Source: Phycisphaera sp.
GTDB lineage: Bacteria > Planctomycetota > Phycisphaerae > Phycisphaerales > UBA1924
DNA: 64,000 nucleotides
Reading direction: 5' to 3'
Assembly (NCBI GenBank): GCA_025916675.1
Contig: CP098402.1
Span: forward strand, 1,173,205 to 1,237,204
The notes beneath the pieces are model-generated. The model ran no database searches. It saw only the letters and a list, made by a program, of their open reading frames with translations, and was not told the DNA's origin. A program made the position numbers and the translations under genes. This document shows positions 59,611 through 64,000 of the stretch, one piece after another. Each line of letters starts with the position of its first letter. The first letter of the stretch is position 1.

Positions 59611-60303
59611 TTAGGCGGCGCCGCTTTGCGCGCCCTGGCCGCCAAGGAGGGCCAGCGACTCTTCGCCGTTGCCCGACGCGCCCAGGGGCAGGACGATGGG
59701 GCTCGAGTAGGCGCTGACGCCGCCCACGCGCTCGCCCCGCACGCGGTACTGCACGCTCGCCACGCCGCTGGGCGTGGTCTGGTCGAGGAACACGCGCTCG
59801 GGCACGGTGGCCAGCGTCGTCCACGGGCCGAGCTGCCCGCCGGTGCTCGCCGTGCGGCGCTGCACGCCGAACACGGTGCCGCCCACGCGGCTGCCGGCCC
59901 AGCGCACGCTCGCCCGGCCCTGCGTGTCCAGGCCGATCGAGAGATCGGTCGGCACGTCGGGCGCGCCCAGGGGCTCGCGCTCCTTGGGCGGGGCGATGGA
60001 CGCCAGGGCGTAGACCGCGTCGGGGTTGGCGCTGTTCTTGGCGAAGCTGTCGATCGAGCGGATGCACGCGCGCCCGTCGTCGACCGCCGAGCCGATGGCG
60101 CTCAGCCATTCCACTCGGGCGTCCTTGGCGTCCTGGCGCTTCTGCTGGTAGTCGTCGTAGAGCGCGCGGGCGTTGGTCGTCTTGGTGACCGTCGATTGGG
60201 CGAGGGTCAGCTCCACGCCGATGGCGGCCTGGTTGGTCTCCCAGCCGTCGGCGCGGCCCTCGAGATACTGCAACTGTCCGAACTTACTTTGTGGTAGACG
60301 CAT
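59611..60303 (-). CDS. Helical N-terminal / fibronectin-III-like domain protein (paralogue B)
   Basis: The product has 230 residues without a signal peptide. A helical N-terminal region (about 15-100) leads through NPDAVYALASIAPPKE to a fibronectin-III-like domain (LSIGLDTQGRASVRWAG, GTVFGVQRRT, VQYRVRGERVGGVSAYS). The two C-terminal domains are clearly homologous to the protein at 3882-4592, including identical VQRRT/IQRRT and RVxxxRxxGVSAYS blocks. GGAG precedes ATG 60303 by 9 bases. A 21-bp-period repeat tract lies about 320 bp upstream. Function unknown. Confidence 0.82.
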   Translation of the reverse strand: MRLPQSKFGQLQYLEGRADGWETNQAAIGVELTLAQSTVTKTTNARALYDDYQQKRQDAKDARVEWLSAIGSAVDDGRACIRSIDSFAKNSANPDAVYALASIAPPKEREPLGAPDVPTDLSIGLDTQGRASVRWAGSRVGGTVFGVQRRTASTGGQLGPWTTLATVPERVFLDQTTPSGVASVQYRVRGERVGGVSAYSSPIVLPLGASGNGEESLALLGGQGAQSGAA

Positions 60304-60624
60304 TGGCGACTCCGTTCGTATGGCCACGCGGGCGTGCCTCGGTGCGCCACCCATCGGCCGGGTCCACGCGGCCCCGCCCACCATGGGCGGGCGCCGCAGA
60401 ACTTGCATCGACGGGGAGGCACACCGCCTTCATCAGAAAACCGAAGAATCGGTACAATCGCCACGATCCGCACCGACGGGCCGGGCCGGTGCCCCCCGGC
60501 AAACGGGCGGACGCTGGCACTTCTCGGACATAACATCGAAAAACCCGCCGGAACTCGGCGGTTTTGGGCCGGCTTGGTCGCCGACGGCGGCCGGTGTAAC
60601 TCGAAACCGCACTCGAACGTCGTC

Positions 60625-60750
60625 GTTCAGAAGATGAACGGCGGCGTTCGGAAGCCGCACGACGAGGCGCAGGAGCGTCACGATGACGCCCAGGCGGTGC
60701 ACGGCGACGTCCGGGCTGCGTACGACGGTGCGCAGGACCCGCGCCGCGAG
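60625..60750. repeat. Six 21-bp-period tandem units upstream of paralogue B
   Basis: Six units of exactly 21 bases begin at 60625, 60646, 60667, 60688, 60709 and 60730. Most begin G(T/C)(T/C/G)C and share a central CAC or TAC followed by GA. Translated on the plus strand they give heptads ending in D/G-A/V (for example RKPHDEA, QERHDDA, QAVHGDV). The period and relative position match the tract at 3424-3633 upstream of paralogue A. Confidence 0.6.
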
Positions 60751-60835
60751 GCGCCGCCGCGGCACGGGCCCGTGCGCGTCCCGGGCGGGCCTGGTTCTTG
60801 GATGAACGTGCTTGGGCCCATGTCCGGCGTTTGGC

Positions 60836-61211
60836 GCTGCGGCGGGGCACCCGCCGAAGGCGGCGGGACGCTGCGACTCCGCTCCACCAACTGGGGTTGT
60901 TCTTGGGCGCTCGCTTCGCTCGCTTGCGGGCTACCGCCCGGGCCGCTCAGCGGCCGCGCCTCTCGCATGCGCTGTCGCTCGAAGACTCGCTCGGCGGATG
61001 CTTCGGCGTCAAGAACCCAGTGCGTGCGGGCGCGAGTTGGCTCTTCGGCGACGGGGCATCCGCACCAGCCCGTCTTCGGGCGCAGGGCGCATGTCCCGGC
61101 GCGGCGGCCCCCGGCCGCCCGGCCGGTAGGCCGCAAGCGAGCGCAGCGAGCGCCCAAGAACAACCCAACGGAGCGCAGCGGAGGCGCGGCCGTCTTCGGC
61201 CCCGCCGCAGC
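60836..61211. repeat. 376-bp imperfect palindrome (giant inverted repeat)
   Basis: Two arms of about 185 bp meet near 61024. The best part pairs 60894-60929 with 61131-61166 with one mismatch in 36. The outer ends 60836-60848 and 61199-61211 are perfect 13-bp complements, and the inner part (60965-61015 with 61040-61095) pairs with more mismatches. Blocks such as GCTCGCTTCGCTCGCTTGCGG are themselves locally repetitive. It may be two head-to-head copies of an intergenic repeat family. Confidence 0.8.
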
Positions 61212-61266
61212 GTCGAGCATACGTAACCCCCCAAAGCACCAACCCGAACACCCCGCGCCCGACCGA

Positions 61267-62211
61267 TCACGCCACCTGCACCCCGCACTCCGGGCACGCC
61301 ACGCCACGATCGAGCACCGCCCGGTCGTACCCGCACCCGACGCACCGCCCACCCCGCCGCCGCAGCGCCCGGCGCAGCACGCGCGGGGTGCGGACCAGGG
61401 CGAACAGGAGGAGGGCGTACACGCCCGTGTTGATGGCGAAGCCGGGCCAGAGGGGGAGCAGGGGGAGGGCGAAGCGGTCGAGAGGGCGGTAGGCGATGGC
61501 GCTGGCGTTGCCCGTGGCGATGGGCGGGTACGGTTCGTGCCAGAGCTCGATGCCGCCCAGGAGCGACACGGCCGGCGGGGCGGCCAGTTGCTCCACGCGA
61601 GCATGGCCGACCTTGTCGGGGTGTCCGGGCGGTGGGGGCGCATGGTTCTCGATGGCCTGGGCATAGTGAGCGCCGGTTGACACCGCGTGCAGCGGCCAGC
61701 CCGCGCGTACGAGGAAGAGCCGCTCGTCGATCAGGCCGCGCGGGGGCTCGAACGCCTCGCTCATGACGTCGGTCTCGCTGCCCATGAGACGCACGCCGAT
61801 GGGCCGGGGGTAGACCTCGAAGGGCTTGTAGGGGAACGGGTAGTCCGGCAGCGGGGGCAGCCGGTCGCTCGGCCAGCGGTGCCGCCGCCACGCGGCGTCG
61901 GCGTTGATGTCCATCGCGGTGGCCATGCAGTAGCGGGAATTGAGATCGGCCTCGGGGGCGATCTGCCACAGCCCACGGGTCGTGTCGACGCCCAGCTCTC
62001 CAGAAGCGACGGCGGTGTCGATCTCCATGGCGTGCGCCGTGATGCGATCGACGGGCCAGAAGATGGGCGCGAAGGCCAGCGTCGGGGGCGAGGGGCTCGA
62101 CCGCAGACGGGCGAACTGCACCGAGTGGATCGCCCACGACGAGAGCACCGTCGCTCCCGCCCCGAGCAGGGCGTAGACGAGCACGGTGCGGATGGCCCGG
62201 CGGCAACGCAT
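61267..62211 (-). CDS. Membrane protein with C-terminal zinc ribbon
   Basis: The 314-residue protein has an N-terminal transmembrane segment (about 9-30), a large extracytoplasmic region, a second membrane segment near residues 260-280 (GFAINTGVYALLLFALV) and, at the C terminus, a zinc-ribbon pattern CVGCGYDRAVLDRGVACPECG-like with two CxxC pairs. This zinc-ribbon ending (C..CGYDL type) is common on planctomycete membrane proteins. The function is unknown. Confidence 0.82.
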   Translation of the reverse strand: MRCRRAIRTVLVYALLGAGATVLSSWAIHSVQFARLRSSPSPPTLAFAPIFWPVDRITAHAMEIDTAVASGELGVDTTRGLWQIAPEADLNSRYCMATAMDINADAAWRRHRWPSDRLPPLPDYPFPYKPFEVYPRPIGVRLMGSETDVMSEAFEPPRGLIDERLFLVRAGWPLHAVSTGAHYAQAIENHAPPPPGHPDKVGHARVEQLAAPPAVSLLGGIELWHEPYPPIATGNASAIAYRPLDRFALPLLPLWPGFAINTGVYALLLFALVRTPRVLRRALRRRGGRCVGCGYDRAVLDRGVACPECGVQVA

Positions 62212-62311
62212 GGAGCGATGGTATCAGGCCCGGTCCGCGGCGCTCGGCGTGCGGGCGTCGGTCCGCGTGCTCACGCCCGCGGCTCTGTTCTGATCGATTG
62301 CCGATCCCCTC

Positions 62312-62346
62312 CACCCAATTGCCAACTGCCCATTGCCAATTGCCAC
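62312..62346. repeat. Short tandem CAATTGCC-type repeats
   Basis: Between trpA and the zinc-ribbon gene, units resembling CAATTGCCAA recur three times with small changes (62315-62345). The surrounding 138-bp gap shows no gene. The repeat is simple and of unknown meaning. Confidence 0.5.
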
Positions 62347-62349
62347 GCC

Positions 62350-63114
62350 TCACCGCAGCGCCGCGAGGACCGAGCCGACATCCCGCCCCTGGCCCACGGC
62401 CTCCATGAGCGCCGAGCCCACGATCACGCCGTCGCACGCGCCGCGCAGGGCGTCGGCGTGTTGTTTCGAGCGGATGCCGAAGCCGGCGCACACGGGGATG
62501 GTCGCGGCGGCCTTCACCTTCGTGAGGTAGCCGATGATCTGCGCCTGATCGGACCGCTTCTGCCCCGTGACGCCCACGCTGGTCACGGCGTACACGAAGC
62601 CCGTCGCGTGCTCGGCGATGCGCGCGAGGCGCTCGTCGCTGGTGACGGGGCTGACCATGCCGATCGTTGCCAGGCTGGCGTCGGTCAGGGGCCTGGCCAT
62701 GCCGAGCGCTTCGAGGGGCAGGTCGGGCACGATCACGCCGTGCACGCCCGCGGCGATGGCGTCGTCAGCCAGCCGATCGAGCCCGTAGGCCAGCAGCGGG
62801 TTCAAGTATCCCATCAGCAGCAGTGGAGCGGCCAGCGTGCCGTCCAGGTCGCGCAGGGTCCGCATGATCTTGGTCATGGTCGCGCCCCGCTTGAGCGCTT
62901 CGCGGGCGCTCTCCTGCAGCGTACCGCCGTCGGCGATGGGGTTGCTGAAGGGGATGCCCACCTCGACCACGTCCGCGTGCGCGCAGGCTTCTTTGAGGAT
63001 CTCTGGAAACGCGTCCAGAGTCGGATAGCCGGCCGTGACATACGCAACGAGCGCGATGCCGTGCTGCTCGCGTCCCGCGATGATGGCTTGAGCGATCCGC
63101 TGGTGCGGTTTCAC
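62350..63114 (-). CDS. trpA: Tryptophan synthase alpha subunit
   Basis: It cleaves indole-3-glycerol phosphate to indole and glyceraldehyde 3-phosphate in the last step of tryptophan synthesis and works as an alpha2beta2 complex with TrpB. It has 254 residues, slightly shorter than usual (about 265). The catalytic Glu is in DVVEVGIPFSNP and the catalytic Asp in PIADGG. Phosphate-binding blocks ACGFGI-like CAGFGIRS and CDGVIVGSALM are present. GTG 63114 overlaps the trpB stop by four bases (GTGA). Confidence 0.97.
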   Translation of the reverse strand: MKPHQRIAQAIIAGREQHGIALVAYVTAGYPTLDAFPEILKEACAHADVVEVGIPFSNPIADGGTLQESAREALKRGATMTKIMRTLRDLDGTLAAPLLLMGYLNPLLAYGLDRLADDAIAAGVHGVIVPDLPLEALGMARPLTDASLATIGMVSPVTSDERLARIAEHATGFVYAVTSVGVTGQKRSDQAQIIGYLTKVKAAATIPVCAGFGIRSKQHADALRGACDGVIVGSALMEAVGQGRDVGSVLAALR

Positions 63115-64000
63115 GACGCACCGCCTTGCTGCTCGGCGAGCTTCGTAAGGATCGGCATGTCCTTGTCGCCCCGCCCGCACACGTTGACCAGCACCGTCGG
63201 GTTGTCGCGATTCCTACATAATCGCTTGGCGAGCGCCAGGGCGTGCGCGGGCTCGACCGCGGGCAGGATGCCCTCGAGCCGGCAGAGCTCATCGAGCGCG
63301 GCGATCGCGTCGTCGTCCCGCACCGCGTGGTACGTCGCCCGCCCGACGTGCGCCAGCAGCGCATGCTCGGGGCCGATGGCCGGGTAGTCGAGGCCGGCCG
63401 AGATCGATTGGGTGTCGCTCACCTGGCCGTCGCCGTCTTGCAGCAGCATCGACCGCGAGCCATGCAGCACGCCCGGGGTGCCGCCGCTCATGGTCGCCGC
63501 GTGCTGGCCCACGTTCGCTCCAACACCGCCGGCCTCGGCACCGTGCAACTCGACATCCGCGTCACCCAGAAAACCGTGGAAGAAACCAATGGCATTCGAT
63601 CCGCCACCCACGCACGCAACGGCGATGTCGGGGAGCTTCTTGGCTTGTTCGAGCATCTGGCGGTGCGACTCGACGCCGATGACCTTCTGGAATTCGCGCA
63701 CGATCCACGGGAAGGGGTGGGGGCCGACGGCCGAGCCGAGGATGTAGTGCGTGCCCTCGGGGTCGCCCACCCAGTGGCGGATCGCTTCGTCGACGGCCGC
63801 CCGCAGCGTCGCGTCGCCGGTGGTGACCGGCCGGACCTCGGCCCCCATCCGCCACATCCGCACGACATTGGGGGCTTGCCTTTCAACGTCTATCGCGCCC
63901 ATGTACACGATGCATGGCAGCCCGAGCCGGGCACACGCGGCGGCCGTGGCTACACCGTGCTGGCCGGCACCCGTCTCCGCTACGACGCGCTTCGCACCGA
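63111..64000 (-). CDS. trpB: Tryptophan synthase beta subunit (5' end beyond the window)
   Basis: It joins indole and L-serine to form tryptophan with PLP. About 296 C-terminal residues are in the window. Recognisable blocks are AETGAGQHGVATA, VYMGAIDVERQAPNVVRM, the phosphate loop CVGGGSNAIGFF and SISAGLDYPAIGPEHA. The PLP lysine and the first about 100 residues lie past the right edge. The gene is translationally coupled to trpA. Confidence 0.97.
   Translation of the reverse strand, partial: GAKRVVAETGAGQHGVATAAACARLGLPCIVYMGAIDVERQAPNVVRMWRMGAEVRPVTTGDATLRAAVDEAIRHWVGDPEGTHYILGSAVGPHPFPWIVREFQKVIGVESHRQMLEQAKKLPDIAVACVGGGSNAIGFFHGFLGDADVELHGAEAGGVGANVGQHAATMSGGTPGVLHGSRSMLLQDGDGQVSDTQSISAGLDYPAIGPEHALLAHVGRATYHAVRDDDAIAALDELCRLEGILPAVEPAHALALAKRLCRNRDNPTVLVNVCGRGDKDMPILTKLAEQQGGAS

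Larger units (their letters stand above)
60304..61266. other. 963-bp region without a credible gene: repeats and a large palindrome
   Basis: Several open frames cross this stretch but all are low-complexity Arg/Pro/Ala translations without ribosome sites. The content is structural: a 21-bp-period tract (60625-60750) and an imperfect palindrome of 376 bp (60836-61211), both listed separately. The 60400-60600 part shows nothing that I can name. Confidence 0.6.

Noticed and set aside
60284-60850. A minus-strand protein of about 188 residues upstream of paralogue B
   Set aside because: The translation is Arg/Pro/Ala low complexity, crosses the 21-bp repeats and overlaps the start of the real gene in another frame.

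Overview
This window looks like a chromosomal stretch of a high-GC planctomycete, probably of the class Phycisphaerae. The evidence is two secreted proteins that end in a tandem Asp/Gly-rich, FDFLAFQNAFD-type dockerin-like tail, a MoxR/DUF58/VWA membrane operon, a LemA/M48 pair, an rhs-type giant secreted protein and many short tightly overlapped operons. No 16S gene or other direct taxonomic marker is present, so the assignment is inference.

Layout. 0-8 kb: small unlinked genes (a methyltransferase, a secreted protein, an FG-GAP/dockerin protein, a fibronectin-III-like protein), the LemA/M48 protease operon and a nitroreductase that carries the iodotyrosine-deiodinase substrate triad. 8-20.6 kb: one long minus-strand operon running VWA protein, MoxR, GxxExxY, DUF58, BatA-like VWA, large membrane protein, ABC ATPase, ABC permease. 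The GxxExxY gene sits between 26-bp inverted repeats and looks inserted. 20.9-24.7 kb: a dockerin-type protein, then a CheX-CheY-FapA cluster and a PilZ protein, probably a surface or c-di-GMP signalling module. 24.7-33.4 kb: threonine aldolase, MFS transporter, LepA (EF4), an AT-richer HEPN-like gene, a glyoxalase-fold protein and a BlaI/M56 regulatory pair with candidate operator dyads. 34-44.2 kb: a 2,974-residue Rhs protein with signal peptide, Hint domain and a C-terminal HNH-like toxin tip, a translationally coupled cysteine-pair immunity candidate and an orphan Rhs core fragment. 44.2-53.8 kb: a complete-looking twelve-cistron type II secretion operon (gspD,E,F,G,H,I,J,K plus C-, L- and M-like proteins and a TPR lipoprotein) in which almost every junction is a 4-bp start/stop overlap. 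53.8-55.1 kb: a lone terminase-small-subunit-like gene, a small basic protein and tRNA-Asn. 55-64 kb: a membrane protein, an APC permease, serS, hypothetical membrane proteins, a second fibronectin-III-like paralogue, a 376-bp imperfect palindrome, and trpA-trpB running off the right end.

How the parts fit together. The type II secretion machine is a plausible exporter for secreted proteins of this genome, including the dockerin-tailed ones and possibly the Rhs protein, but nothing in the sequence proves those pairings. The Rhs tip and its immunity gene form the clearest polymorphic toxin system. Non-coding structure is rich: two 21-bp-period repeat tracts lie upstream of the two fibronectin-III-like paralogues, a perfect 28-bp-arm hairpin separates serS from the APC permease, and a 25-bp exact direct repeat links the 3' end of tRNA-Asn with a site 21.4 kb away near the rhs gene. 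The strongest leads for something new are the Rhs toxin/immunity locus, the GxxExxY insertion unit, the fibronectin-III-like paralogues with their repeats, and the halotyrosine dehalogenase-like enzyme.
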